A stretch of 42,701 nt of DNA from Dysgonamonadaceae bacterium (GCA_031260045.1 JAIRKO010000008.1:1-42701), one strand, 5' to 3'. Counted from the stretch's first letter, positions 18,762 to 26,863 are shown. Translations and numbers: made by a program. Notes: generated by a model not told the origin, from the letters alone.

Positions 18762-19580
18762 ATGCAATACCGATTATTTTTCATCGCCATCCTTTTGCTG
18801 TTGTTTTCCTGCAACAAAAAAGAAATTGACGCACGCGCCCATCTTAAAAAGGCAAGAAATTTTTATGAAAATGCCGATTACAATTCCGCCCAAAAGATAT
18901 TAGACTCGTTAAAAACCCTTTATCCCAACCATTTGAAGGTACGGAAAGAAGTCCTCCGATTGGGGCGGTTGGTTAAACTCGAACAACAGACGCAAAACAT
19001 TGCCATATTCGACAGTTTATTACAAATCCGTTTAGCGCAGCGGGATTCCATGAAGACAGCCTTTGTATTTGAAAAAAAAACGGAATACGATAATATCGGA
19101 AAATATTATGCCAAATCTCAAATATTGGAAAATAATTTGCGGCGGTCATACATTCGGAGTGGCGTTAACGAATTGGGAGTTATGGAATTGGCGAGCATTT
19201 ATTGCGGCGCACAACCTATTCGGCATACCGGCTTGAAAGTATCCGGCGCGGAGGGAGAATATACCGAAACCGAAGCCATTCCTCACGATGGCGGCATGAA
19301 TTATTCATTTACCGACCTAAACATGACAATCGAAACGGTTACCTATACCGGAAAAAAAGACAACGGCGTTATACAATTCATTTACAACAACATGGACGTT
19401 CCGATCAAAGCCGAATACACGGGCGGAAACGGAAAATACGCCATCGCCGTTTCGCAAGCAGACAAAGCCGCTTTGGCTAATATCCGCGATTTTTCCATCA
19501 TACTTTCCGATATCAGCCGATTAAATAAGGAAATAGAAAAATCTTCCCTCCGAATTGCGTATTTTCGGCAAAAAATTTAA
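18762..19580 (+). CDS. Lipoprotein with TPR-like N-terminal helices, function unknown
   Basis: The protein has 272 residues from the ATG at 18762. An upstream in-frame ATG at 18684 lies inside the DUF2795 gene and would hide the signal peptide. The N-terminus MQYRLFFIAILLLLFSCNKK is a type II signal peptide with lipobox LFSC (Cys17). Residues 25-70 form a TPR-like helical pair (AHLKKARNFYENADYNSAQK), then a coiled-coil stretch and a beta-rich C-terminal half. The mature protein is probably anchored in the outer or inner membrane. I do not recognise a catalytic motif. Confidence 0.8.
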   Translation: MQYRLFFIAILLLLFSCNKKEIDARAHLKKARNFYENADYNSAQKILDSLKTLYPNHLKVRKEVLRLGRLVKLEQQTQNIAIFDSLLQIRLAQRDSMKTAFVFEKKTEYDNIGKYYAKSQILENNLRRSYIRSGVNELGVMELASIYCGAQPIRHTGLKVSGAEGEYTETEAIPHDGGMNYSFTDLNMTIETVTYTGKKDNGVIQFIYNNMDVPIKAEYTGGNGKYAIAVSQADKAALANIRDFSIILSDISRLNKEIEKSSLRIAYFRQKI

Positions 19581-19597
19581 TCTCTTTAGAAGTACAG

Positions 19598-19723
19598 GAT
19601 GCCTTAGCGGTCGTGCAAAATGCTTTAGCAGTTGTGCAAGATGTCTTAGCAGTCGTGCAAGACGCCTTAGCAGTTGTGCAAAATGCTTTAGCAGTCGTGC
19701 AAAATGTCTTAGCAGTAACGTAA
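19598..19723 (+). repeat. Six tandem 21-bp units encoding a seven-residue repeat
   Basis: Six consecutive 21-bp units of the type GATGCCTTAGCGGTCGTGCA plus one base, with substitutions mostly at D/N codons and third positions. In one plus frame they read VVQDALA and VVQNALA heptads, ending at a TAA at 19721. No start codon or gene body is attached in that frame beyond a short upstream open stretch. It shares its frame with the sorting-domain relic at 19796, so it may be part of the same decayed gene. Confidence 0.75.
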
Positions 19724-19795
19724 AATGGCGTCGCAATCACAAAAAAAGAATAATCATCCGCAAAAAATTGCCAGAATCCAATGAAAAACCCGTAA

Positions 19796-19986
19796 TTTTA
19801 CGTCCGCAGTCAAACCCTCTTTATTGATACGCCGGAGGCGGAATTGATAACTATATATTCACTTACCGGAAACTTGCTTGCTCGGTTTGAAAAACCTGCG
19901 GGGGTTTCAATTTATAGAATAATTGCGCCGGTTGTGATTGTGAAAGGCGGCGCGCGGGTTGGGTGAGGAAGGTGTTGGTGAACTAA
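19796..19986 (+). pseudogene. Relic of a T9SS C-terminal sorting domain
   Basis: From 19796 the frame reads QTLFIDTPEAELITIYSLTG, then NLLARFEKPAG and APVVIVKGG, and then stops at 19964. Shifting frame by two bases inside the GCGCGCGG run at 19950-19957 continues GWVRKVLVN to a TAA at 19984. This is the beta-sandwich C-terminal signal of type IX secretion cargo. Stops at 19721, 19751 and 19793 separate it from upstream coding, so no intact cargo gene exists here. It ends 5 bp before the next gene's ATG. Confidence 0.65.
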
Positions 19987-19991
19987 AAATA

Positions 19992-21266
19992 ATGAAAGCA
20001 TTAATGTTCGGCTGGGAATTTCCCCCGCATATATTAGGCGGTTTGGGTACGGCAAGTTACGGATTAACCAAAGGCATGTCCATGCAGGACGACATGCGGA
20101 TTACCTTTGTGATTCCGAAGCCTTGGGGCGATGAAGACCAAAGTTTCCTCCGCATTATCGGGCTGAAAAACACGCCTGTGGTGCGGAAAGACGTTTCGTG
20201 GGAACATGTGAAGTCCCGCACGGGCAACCAAACGGATACCCAACTCTATTTCGATTTGAGGGATCATATTTATGCCGATTTCAGTTATTATCCTACCAAC
20301 GATTTGGGTTGCATCGAATTTTCGGGGCGCTATCCTTCCAACCTGATGGAGGAAATCAACAATTATTCCATTGCGGCGGGCGTTATCGCGCGAACCGTCG
20401 AGACCGATATTATCCACTCCCACGACTGGCTGACTTATCCGGCGGGCATCCACGCCAAAACGGTTACCGGCAAACCGCTGATTGTCCATGTTCACGCGAC
20501 CGATTTCGACCGAAGTCGGGGGAATGTAAATCCCCGCGTATATGCTATCGAAAAAGACGGGATGGATCACGCCGACCACATTATAACCGTCAGCAACCTG
20601 ACGCGGAATACGGTGATTGAAAAATACCGCCAAAGCCCTTGGAAAGTAACAACCGTCCACAATGCCGTTGAACCGTTGGACGCTGAAATTGCAGCCCTTC
20701 CCGACAAAAAAGGCACGAACGAGAAGGTGATTACTTTTTTAGGTCGAATTACCATGCAGAAGGGACCGGAATATTTTGTCGAAGCGGCTGCCCGCGTCCT
20801 GAAACACGCGAATAACGTGCGTTTCGTCATGTCCGGCAGCGGCGATATGATGAACAGGATGATTCTCCTTGCCGCGCAACGAAACATTTCCGACAGGTTT
20901 CATTTTACCGGCTTCATGGAAGGGCGGCAAGTGTATGAAATCCTGAAGTCAAGCGATGTTTACGTTATGCCCTCCGTTTCCGAACCGTTTGGGATTTCGC
21001 CGCTGGAAGCCATGCAGTGCGGCGTGCCGACGATCATATCCAAACAGTCGGGTTGCGCCGAAATCCTCGACAAAACCATCAAAATCGACTATTGGGATAT
21101 TGAAGCGATGGCGGATGCTATGTATTCCATCATCACCTATCCGAGCATGTATGAATACCTTCGGGTGGAGGGTAAAAAGGAGGTGGACGCTATTACGTGG
21201 CGGGACGCCGGTTTGAAGGTGCGGGGGATTTATGATGGCGTTTGGGGGGCGAAGCTTCGCCGGTGA
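19992..21266 (+). CDS. GT4 glycosyltransferase, glycogen-synthase (GlgA)-like
   Basis: The protein has 424 residues from the ATG at 19992. An upstream ATG at 19959 adds 11 residues that come from the sorting-domain relic. The N-terminus MKALMFGWEFPPHILGGLGT is the ADP/UDP-glucose-binding start of glycogen-synthase-like GT4/GT5 enzymes. Later motifs are HSHDWLTYPAG near residue 149, FLGRITMQKGPEYFVEAA near residue 262, and the GT4 SEPFGISPLEAMQCGVPTI segment near residue 336. Role: probably alpha-glucan (glycogen) synthesis. The last residues (GAKLRR) are encoded by a small palindrome (CGAAGCTTCGCCGG), so the C-terminus may be repeat-derived. Confidence 0.88.
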   Translation: MKALMFGWEFPPHILGGLGTASYGLTKGMSMQDDMRITFVIPKPWGDEDQSFLRIIGLKNTPVVRKDVSWEHVKSRTGNQTDTQLYFDLRDHIYADFSYYPTNDLGCIEFSGRYPSNLMEEINNYSIAAGVIARTVETDIIHSHDWLTYPAGIHAKTVTGKPLIVHVHATDFDRSRGNVNPRVYAIEKDGMDHADHIITVSNLTRNTVIEKYRQSPWKVTTVHNAVEPLDAEIAALPDKKGTNEKVITFLGRITMQKGPEYFVEAAARVLKHANNVRFVMSGSGDMMNRMILLAAQRNISDRFHFTGFMEGRQVYEILKSSDVYVMPSVSEPFGISPLEAMQCGVPTIISKQSGCAEILDKTIKIDYWDIEAMADAMYSIITYPSMYEYLRVEGKKEVDAITWRDAGLKVRGIYDGVWGAKLRR

Positions 21267-21271
21267 ATAAG

Positions 21272-21310
21272 CCCCGTCAGCAGCGAACCGCGAAGCGGTG
21301 AAGCAATCGG
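21272..21310. repeat. REP-like repeat (GAAGCAATC family)
   Basis: It follows the GlgA-like stop and contains GCGGTGAAGCAATC as at 11847-11881. It lies in the convergent gap 21267-21331, which holds nothing else. Confidence 0.6.
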
Positions 21311-21331
21311 AAAAAAATTAATTATAACCAT

Positions 21332-22069
21332 TTACCATTTCTTTTTGAAATCCCCCCGCGAAAAGTATTTTTCTATCAGGCAATACAGGAGAATAAAGAA
21401 ATACCGTGCGCCCATTTCCCTGATTTTCAGTTTCGATTCCCCTGTTTTCCGGTTTGTCCATCTATTGGGTAACACCTTGTAGGAATATCCGCGTATAATC
21501 ACTTTCAACGACAATTCCACCGTTAAATTGAAATGCGGCGCCAACAACGGCTGCAAGCCTTCAATGGTAGTGCGTTTATATAATTTGAAAGCGTTGGTCG
21601 CGTCGTTGTATTTGATGCGGAACAGCACACGGATGATATTGTTTGCCAGCCGGTTTATCCATAATTTGTGTTTCGGGTAATCATACACTTTCCCACCTTT
21701 GCTCCAACGAGCACCGAAAACGGCGTCGCATCCTTCTTTTTCCATTAAACGGTAAAAAGCAATTAAATCATTGGGGTCGTCCGACAGGTCAGCCATAAAA
21801 ACGGCTACGCAATCCCCAGTAAAATTTGCCAATCCTTTCCGGACGGCGTAACCGAAACCGTTCTGCCCTTCATTCGTAATGTAACGAACTGTGGAATGAG
21901 TTTCCGACAAGATTTTCAGTATTTTTAAGGTGTTGTCTTTGGAATTATCGTTTACGACGAGTATTTCGTGTTCGATGCCGGCGCTATTGAGGGCATGGAA
22001 AAGTTGCCGTACGGTTTCCCCGATACAGCCTTCCTCGTTGTATGCCGGTATGATTACTGATAGTTTCAT
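21332..22069 (-). CDS. GT2 glycosyltransferase, dolichyl/undecaprenyl-phosphate mannose synthase-like
   Basis: The protein has 245 residues from the ATG at 22069. The ORF is open further upstream, but those 30 residues fall inside the methyltransferase. GT2 signatures: LSVIIPAYNEE at residue 3, VVNDNSKDNT near residue 41, and MADLSDDPND near residue 94, which carries the metal-binding aspartates. It lacks the C-terminal membrane domain of bifunctional members. In the family it moves a sugar from a nucleotide carrier to a polyprenyl phosphate. Its ATG overlaps the stop of the phase-variable methyltransferase (ATGA), so translation is probably coupled. Confidence 0.9.
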   Translation of the reverse strand: MKLSVIIPAYNEEGCIGETVRQLFHALNSAGIEHEILVVNDNSKDNTLKILKILSETHSTVRYITNEGQNGFGYAVRKGLANFTGDCVAVFMADLSDDPNDLIAFYRLMEKEGCDAVFGARWSKGGKVYDYPKHKLWINRLANNIIRVLFRIKYNDATNAFKLYKRTTIEGLQPLLAPHFNLTVELSLKVIIRGYSYKVLPNRWTNRKTGESKLKIREMGARYFFILLYCLIEKYFSRGDFKKKW

Positions 22070-22727
22070 GTTGTTTCTTTCTTTTCTGCGATAGCTAAGA
22101 GTTGTTTTCCCATTATTTTCCACGCAAGCGGAACATGCAAATACAATGCAACCAGCCACGGGAACTGTGGAATCTTGCTTTTGGTCGTATAAGGAAGAAA
22201 TCGAGGAATTAACTTGCTCACATGAAATCCGCTTAACTCCAATACCTCTTTTATACTTTTGTCCGTTAACGGCGTATGGTGATCGAAAAAATCCCAGTAA
22301 TCCGCTCCCACATACTTTATATTAGGCTGTAATACAATTACTTTACCCCCCCCCTTAATGTTCTTTTACATTCACGCAGGGTTGATAAGATTTCCTCTTT
22401 GGTCAGATGTTCAAAAAAATTGGATATAAAAACAACATCTATCGAATTGGACGCAATTCCTTCCAGTTCGGACGACTTTGCCCGGATGATCTGTACATCG
22501 GCTCCGGCATAACGAACCGTATCCGGATTTATATCTACGGCGATTTTTTTCTTCGCCTCAATGTTGTTTATAAATTCACAGTATCCTGCCGCCATGTCCA
22601 ACACGCAAGCCTCTTTATCCACGTATCTGGAAAAATAATGCTTGCACAATACCCGCCACAATTTATTTTTGCCGGCAAGTTCTTTCCGGGAAGGAAATCT
22701 TATTTTATATAAAGTGTCTATTTCCAT
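22066..22727 (-). CDS. SAM-dependent methyltransferase of a glycan operon, phase-OFF (frameshifted at poly-G)
   Basis: From the ATG at 22727 the frame reads a class I methyltransferase (VLDMAAGYCEFINNI SAM loop near residue 41, IAVDINPDTVRYAG, then FISNFFEHLTKEEI) and stops at 22338 just after a 9-G tract. The downstream half (GADYWDFFDHHTPLTDKSIK to the stop at 22066) is in another frame. With 10 G the halves join as RGGGKVIVLQPNIKYVG, a normal continuation for this family, giving 220 residues. The current consensus is OFF. It starts 4 bp after the preceding epimerase stop and overlaps the GT2 start. The substrate is presumably a sugar or lipid-linked intermediate (inference). Confidence 0.88.
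22346..22354. repeat. Poly-C tract (9 C; poly-G in the coding strand) in the methyltransferase gene
   Basis: Nine consecutive C on the plus strand. Adding one base (or removing two) restores the methyltransferase frame. Confidence 0.95.
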
Positions 22728-22731
22728 TGTT

Positions 22732-23796
22732 TTATACTCTTTTCGTCATCGAATTAAAAATCTCCGCCGCCGTAGTTTTCAAATCATATTTCCAATGCCA
22801 TTCGGGATAGTGGGCTTTGAATTTGGACAAATCGGAAATATACCATATATGGTCGCCAATCCGGTTGGTTTCGCTGTAGGCGATGTTCATCTTCTTGCCC
22901 GTGATTTCTTCACACAGCGCAATGGCTTCCTTCATCGAACAGTTGGAAAACCGTCCTCCGCCCGCGTTATAAACCTCTCCCGGACGCGGATTTTGGTAGA
23001 ATTGCCAGAACATCCGTATCAAATCAAGCGAATGGATATTGTCGCGCACCTGCTTTCTCTTATAGCCGTAAACGGTGTATTCATCGCCCGTGATGGCGCA
23101 TTTCATCAGGTAGGAAAGAAACCCATGCAGTTTTGTTCCTGAATGCATGGGACCGGTCAGACATCCGCCGCGGAACACGCCCACGTTCATTCCGAAATAA
23201 CGACCATATTCCTGCGCCAACACATCGGCGGCAACTTTCGACACGCCGAAAAGCGAATGTTTCGACCGGTCGATGCGCATGGTTTCATCAATCCCGTTTT
23301 TGTAATACGGATGCGTTTCGGCTATTTCCCAGCGGCTTTCCAGTTCCGTCAGCGGCAGTTCGTTCGGCGTATCACCATAAACCTTGTTCGTGGAAGTAAA
23401 TATAAATACAGATCGCGGATTTGCATGCAAACGGGTACATTCCAAAAGGTTGGAAGTTCCGACAGCATTTACGCCGAAGTCCGTCAACGGTTCCTGCGCC
23501 GCCCAGTCGTGGCTGGGCTGAGCCGCCGTGTGTACAACCAGTTCAATGTCGCGGTTGTATTCCTTAAAAATACGTTCCAGCGCTTCAAAATTACGAATAT
23601 CAACGGCATGATGCTTGTAATTGCCGACGGTTTCCTTCAGCCGCGCTTCGTTCCACGAAGTGGAAGCATCCTGCCCGAAGAAATAAGACCGCATACCGTT
23701 ATCAATCCCGATTATCAAATCGGCTTTTTGCGAGAAAAACCCGACTGCTTCGCTGCCTATCAAACCCGCAGCGCCGGTTATAATTGCTACTTTCAT
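22732..23796 (-). CDS. Extended SDR sugar epimerase/dehydratase, CDP-paratose 2-epimerase-like
   Basis: The protein has 354 residues. It starts with the NAD-binding motif [16 protein letters not shown]. The catalytic motif region ([17 protein letters not shown]) has F in place of the usual YxxxK tyrosine. The [20 protein letters not shown] segment contains the upstream S/T and a YGD that is common in CDP-paratose/tyvelose epimerases. [17 protein letters not shown] and [13 protein letters not shown] are sugar-side motifs of the family. The substrate is probably a nucleotide-linked (deoxy)hexose. It is the second gene of a four-gene minus-strand operon. Confidence 0.85.
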   Translation of the reverse strand: MKVAIITGAAGLIGSEAVGFFSQKADLIIGIDNGMRSYFFGQDASTSWNEARLKETVGNYKHHAVDIRNFEALERIFKEYNRDIELVVHTAAQPSHDWAAQEPLTDFGVNAVGTSNLLECTRLHANPRSVFIFTSTNKVYGDTPNELPLTELESRWEIAETHPYYKNGIDETMRIDRSKHSLFGVSKVAADVLAQEYGRYFGMNVGVFRGGCLTGPMHSGTKLHGFLSYLMKCAITGDEYTVYGYKRKQVRDNIHSLDLIRMFWQFYQNPRPGEVYNAGGGRFSNCSMKEAIALCEEITGKKMNIAYSETNRIGDHIWYISDLSKFKAHYPEWHWKYDLKTTAAEIFNSMTKRV

Positions 23797-23831
23797 ACGT
23801 ACATAATTTGCTTTTTAAGAAGGTCATATGG

Positions 23832-23880
23832 AACCCGCATTGTGTTCTTGCTCTTTGAATGTAATTTTTACATGCGGGTT
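23832..23880. repeat. Inverted repeat between the two epimerase genes
   Basis: Arms AACCCGCAT (23832-23840) and ATGCGGGTT (23872-23880) are perfect reverse complements with a 31-nt spacer. The spacer contains the smaller palindrome TGTAATTTTTACA. The element directly follows the restored stop of the upstream epimerase at 23881. Confidence 0.6.
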
Positions 23881-24965
23881 TCATATTGCCAATATATTTT
23901 TGAGTTGTTTTTCGTCTTTCTTCAACCAGTCGTAGACGTCGGCAAGGATTGCCTGTAGATTTCGTTTTGGATACCAGCCGGTTTCTTTCGTTACTAAAGA
24001 ATGATCTGTGAGATAAATGGGAATATCTCCCGTGCGGTTTTCTAAGGTTTTGTTTATGAGAGTTTTACCCCCCCCCCCCCGCGTTCACTTGTAATCGCGG
24101 CGCAGTGTTCGGTTAATTCCTTTAATGAAAAACTCACTGCGCGACCGCCGCCCACATTGTAAATTTTTCCAGAAACTTTATTGAAATTATTTAGTTCATA
24201 ATCAATCAAATCAAACAAATCATGGATATGAATCACGTCGCGCACCTGTTTGCCGGAGCCGTTATAACCGATGTACGATAGTTCTTTTTCCCAGAAATGG
24301 CGAGCCATCCAAAAAACAACCACTCCCTGATCTACTTTTCCCATCTGCCGGGGTCCGGCAATCACGCCGCAACGGTTGATTACCGCTTTTAAACCGTAAA
24401 ATGCCTCATATTCTTGAAGCATCAGTTCGGACGCCAGCTTTGTTGTTCCGTAGAAAGAACGCGCGCCTTGCAACGGAAATCTTTCGGAAATGCCATCCCG
24501 ACTGCATCCCGCCACGGGCTGCGTTTCTTCCAGTTCAAACCGCGATTCGTCTTCGCGGTAATTCAGATTTTCCAACGGTTTAATCGGATAGACACGGCTG
24601 GTGGAAAGGAATATAAAGCCTGCATTGTGCCGTTTTGCCAGAGCCAGCAGATGAAGCGTGCCGTTCAAATTCGTATGAATTAAATAATCCGGCGTTTCAT
24701 TCAAGCCCGCAAGTATGGACGGTTCGGCAGCAGCGTCGATAATAAAATCAATCTTTTCGTCAAAATTCAGGTCTTCCCTGTTGCGAACATCGCCGTGGAT
24801 AAACTCCACGCCGGCGGACTTCAAAAACGGGATGTTCAATTCCGAACCCCTTCGCTTTAAATTATCCAGCGCAATGATTTGCCGCTCCGGATATTTGTCT
24901 TTCAACAGGAAAGCAAGATTGGAACCGACAAAACCGGCACCGCCGGTGATTAAAATTCGCTCCAT
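23881..24965 (-). CDS. Extended SDR sugar epimerase, phase-variable, currently truncated at poly-G
   Basis: From the ATG at 24965 the frame encodes 303 residues and ends at 24054 just after a 13-G tract. Motifs: ILITGGAGFVGSNLAFLLKD, STSRVYPIKPLENLNY, SFYGTTKLASELMLQEY (catalytic Tyr-Lys), and KQVRDVIHIHDLFDLI. The other frame after the tract reads NRTGDIPIYLTDHSLVTKE, then TGWYPKRNLQAILADVYDWL, to a stop at 23881, exactly the missing C-terminus. Eleven or 14 G gives a 360- or 361-residue enzyme. It resembles CDP-paratose 2-epimerases and is a distant paralogue of the next gene. It is first in the operon. Confidence 0.87.
24068..24080. repeat. Poly-C tract (13 C; poly-G in the coding strand) near the end of the epimerase gene
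   Basis: Thirteen consecutive C on the plus strand. This is the longest tract in the window. The last 57-60 residues of the enzyme lie downstream in another frame. Confidence 0.95.
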
Positions 24966-25035
24966 GAAAAATGTTTTATATGCTTATGCTTTGATTTATC
25001 CGTATTTTCAAAATTATAAATCGAAATACGAAGCG

Positions 25036-25043
25036 CAAATGTA
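25036..25043 (-). promoter_or_regulatory. Probable promoter -7 box of the epimerase operon
   Basis: TACATTTG on the minus strand matches TAnnTTTG, about 70 bp before the ATG at 24965. No clear -33 box is seen. It is divergent from the ftsZ promoter. Confidence 0.5.
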
Positions 25044-25066
25044 GGAAATAAATTTGAATTAGACGC

Positions 25067-25097
25067 TTTCCAATTTCGTATTTTATACCTACTTTTG
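25067..25097 (+). promoter_or_regulatory. Probable ftsZ promoter
   Basis: TTTC at 25067-25070, 19 bp, then TACTTTTG at 25090-25097. The -7 box is perfect. It implies an AT-rich leader of about 135 nt before the ATG at 25240. Confidence 0.55.
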
Positions 25098-25239
25098 CTC
25101 GGTTTTGTTGATTTGCTACTCATGTAAGTAAATTTCATAATTAGTTTATATTATTTTTCACACATACTTACTTTTTATTTATTCTAAATACGAAGATAGT
25201 CAATAAATTCTCGTTTACTCGTCAACTAAATAAACAGTC

Positions 25240-26538
25240 ATGGAAGAAGAAATACTCCAATTTGATTTGCCGAGAGAAATACCGTCCATAATTAAAGTAT
25301 TGGGCGTTGGCGGCGGCGGCGGAAATGCCGTTACCCACATGTACCGCGAAGGCGGCATCCGCGATGTGTCGTTCGTTTTGTGCAACACCGACAATCAAGC
25401 CCTGCTGAAAAGCGAAGTGCCTGTCAAAATACAGCTGGGCAAAACGACAACCGTAGGACTGGGCGCCGGCGGAAAACCCGAAATGGGGCGACGAGCTGCC
25501 GAAGAAAGCGTTTCCGATTTGGAACGCCTGCTGAGCGACGACACCAAAATGGTGTTTGTTACCGCCGGTATGGGCGGCGGAACCGGCACGGGCGCTGCGC
25601 CCGTCGTGGCAGGCGTTGCCAAGAGAATGGACATCCTGACCGTGGGAATTGTTACGATTCCGTTCCTTTTTGAAGGTACTGTAAAAATCAAGCAAGCCCT
25701 GAAAGGCGTGGAAGAAATCAGGAAAAACGTGGACGCTTTGCTGGTGATTAACAACGAACGGCTGCGCGATGTTTACTCCGGTCTTGATATCCCCAACGCT
25801 TTCAAAAAGGCTGACGATACGCTCACCATCGCGGCTAAAAGCATTTCGGAAATCATCACCGTAGCCGGTTACATCAATTTGGACTTCGCCGACGTCAATA
25901 CGATTCTCCGCAATGGCGGCGTCGCCATCATGAGCAACGGGCTGGGACGCGGTGAAAACCGCGTGTCGGCGGCAATCAGCAATGCCCTGCATTCCCCGCT
26001 GCTGAACGATAATGACGTTTTCAAAGCCAAGAAAATATTGCTGAATATTACTTTCGGTCCCCTCCAACCCCTGATGATGGACGAAATGAGCGAAGTACAC
26101 GATTTTATGGCTAAATTCGACTCTGATATAGAAGTAATCTGGGGAACGGCTGCCGACCCCGAGCTGGAAGACAGCATCAAAATAACCATACTGGCAACCG
26201 GTTTCGGTATTGAAGACGTCGCTCCCATGACCATTGATACTGACGGGAAAAGGAAAACCGACAACGCCGAAATCATCGGGAAGACGAACGAAGAACGGCA
26301 ACATATCGAAACGGACGAAGACTGGAGCGTTCTGCTGAAGAAATATTACGGGGTTTCGCCCGACAGGTTTAAAACAAATCGTCCCAAACCGTTCATTTTC
26401 AACCTGAACAACATGGACGACAACGAAATTATTGATGCGGTGATTGCTTATCCGGCTTACAATCGCAGTCCGCAGTTGATGATTAATATTGCTCGGAAAG
26501 CGGATGCGCGGCGGGCGAGTAAGCATCAGGAGGTTTGA
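25240..26538 (+). CDS. ftsZ: Cell division protein FtsZ
   Basis: The protein has 432 residues. The tubulin-like GTPase core is intact: KVLGVGGGGGNAVTHMY at residue 19, NTDNQALLKSEV, the signature GMGGGTGTGAAPVVAGVA near residue 110, and the T7 catalytic segment NLDFADVNTIL near residue 214. A variable linker follows, and a late PAYNRS segment resembles the usual C-terminal peptide that binds FtsA, but it is followed by about 24 extra residues. FtsZ forms the cytokinetic ring. The gene is unusual in standing alone, with no ftsA, ftsQ or mur genes beside it. Confidence 0.96.
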   Translation: MEEEILQFDLPREIPSIIKVLGVGGGGGNAVTHMYREGGIRDVSFVLCNTDNQALLKSEVPVKIQLGKTTTVGLGAGGKPEMGRRAAEESVSDLERLLSDDTKMVFVTAGMGGGTGTGAAPVVAGVAKRMDILTVGIVTIPFLFEGTVKIKQALKGVEEIRKNVDALLVINNERLRDVYSGLDIPNAFKKADDTLTIAAKSISEIITVAGYINLDFADVNTILRNGGVAIMSNGLGRGENRVSAAISNALHSPLLNDNDVFKAKKILLNITFGPLQPLMMDEMSEVHDFMAKFDSDIEVIWGTAADPELEDSIKITILATGFGIEDVAPMTIDTDGKRKTDNAEIIGKTNEERQHIETDEDWSVLLKKYYGVSPDRFKTNRPKPFIFNLNNMDDNEIIDAVIAYPAYNRSPQLMINIARKADARRASKHQEV

Positions 26539-26577
26539 TGACGTTTGAAGCAACGTCTTTACATCGCGGTTTGCAAA

Positions 26578-26606
26578 GCCCGTCATCCCGCGCTTGACGC
26601 GGCAAA
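26578..26606. repeat. REP-like repeat, partial copy
   Basis: CGTCATCCCGCGCTTGACGC follows ftsZ by about 40 bp. It is half of the element seen at 35075 with a decayed right arm. Confidence 0.65.
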
Positions 26607-26701
26607 GCCGAAACACACAGCAATCGTCATAAAAAAAGAAAAACAGCAAAAAGCAATGCTGCAATTTTTGCCGTTTTCTTCGATTATATTAACAATTTTC
26701 G

Positions 26702-26774
26702 TTGCGGAGGCAGGACTCGAACCCACGACCTCCAGGTTATGAGCCTGGCGAGCTACCAACTGCTCCACCCCGCG
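26702..26774 (-). tRNA. Initiator tRNA-fMet (anticodon CAU)
   Basis: The 73-nt gene folds as a cloverleaf on the minus strand, beginning CGCGGGGTGGAGCAG. Initiator features are visible: a C1-A72 mismatch at the top of the acceptor stem, an A11-U24 pair in the D-stem (GAGC/GCTC), and the loop CTCATAA. The anticodon stem CCAGG/CCTGG has an A-U pair at position 29-41, so only two of the three usual G-C pairs are present. CCA is not encoded. Located by reading the sequence; not run through a tRNA scanner. Confidence 0.93.
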
Positions 26775-26855
26775 ATTTAAGGCTGCAAAGGTAAACCTTT
26801 TTTCCAAACAAGCAAATTTTTTTAACCTTTTTATTTTATTTTCTTGGTTTTATGC

Positions 26856-26863
26856 TACCTTTG
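26856..26863 (+). promoter_or_regulatory. tetR operon promoter -7 box
   Basis: TACCTTTG matches TAnnTTTG. It lies 28 bp before the ATG at 26892 and downstream of the alternative ATG at 26844, so it supports the shorter protein. Confidence 0.6.

Noticed and set aside
19598-19723. CRISPR-like array
   Set aside because: The 21-bp units are directly adjacent with no unique spacers and keep a coding pattern; no cas genes are near.
19513-19740. Minus-strand ORF with Thr-Ala-Lys and Cys-Thr repeats
   Set aside because: It is the complement of the 21-bp repeat and overlaps the lipoprotein end; no start context or homology is recognised.
23832-23880. Invertible promoter element between the two epimerase genes
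   Set aside because: The inverted repeats are only 9 bp with a 31-bp spacer that lacks a TAnnTTTG promoter, and no invertase gene is present, so an RNA hairpin is more likely.
25222-26664. Long minus-strand ORF opposite ftsZ
   Set aside because: An antisense shadow caused by the codon pattern of the conserved ftsZ gene.
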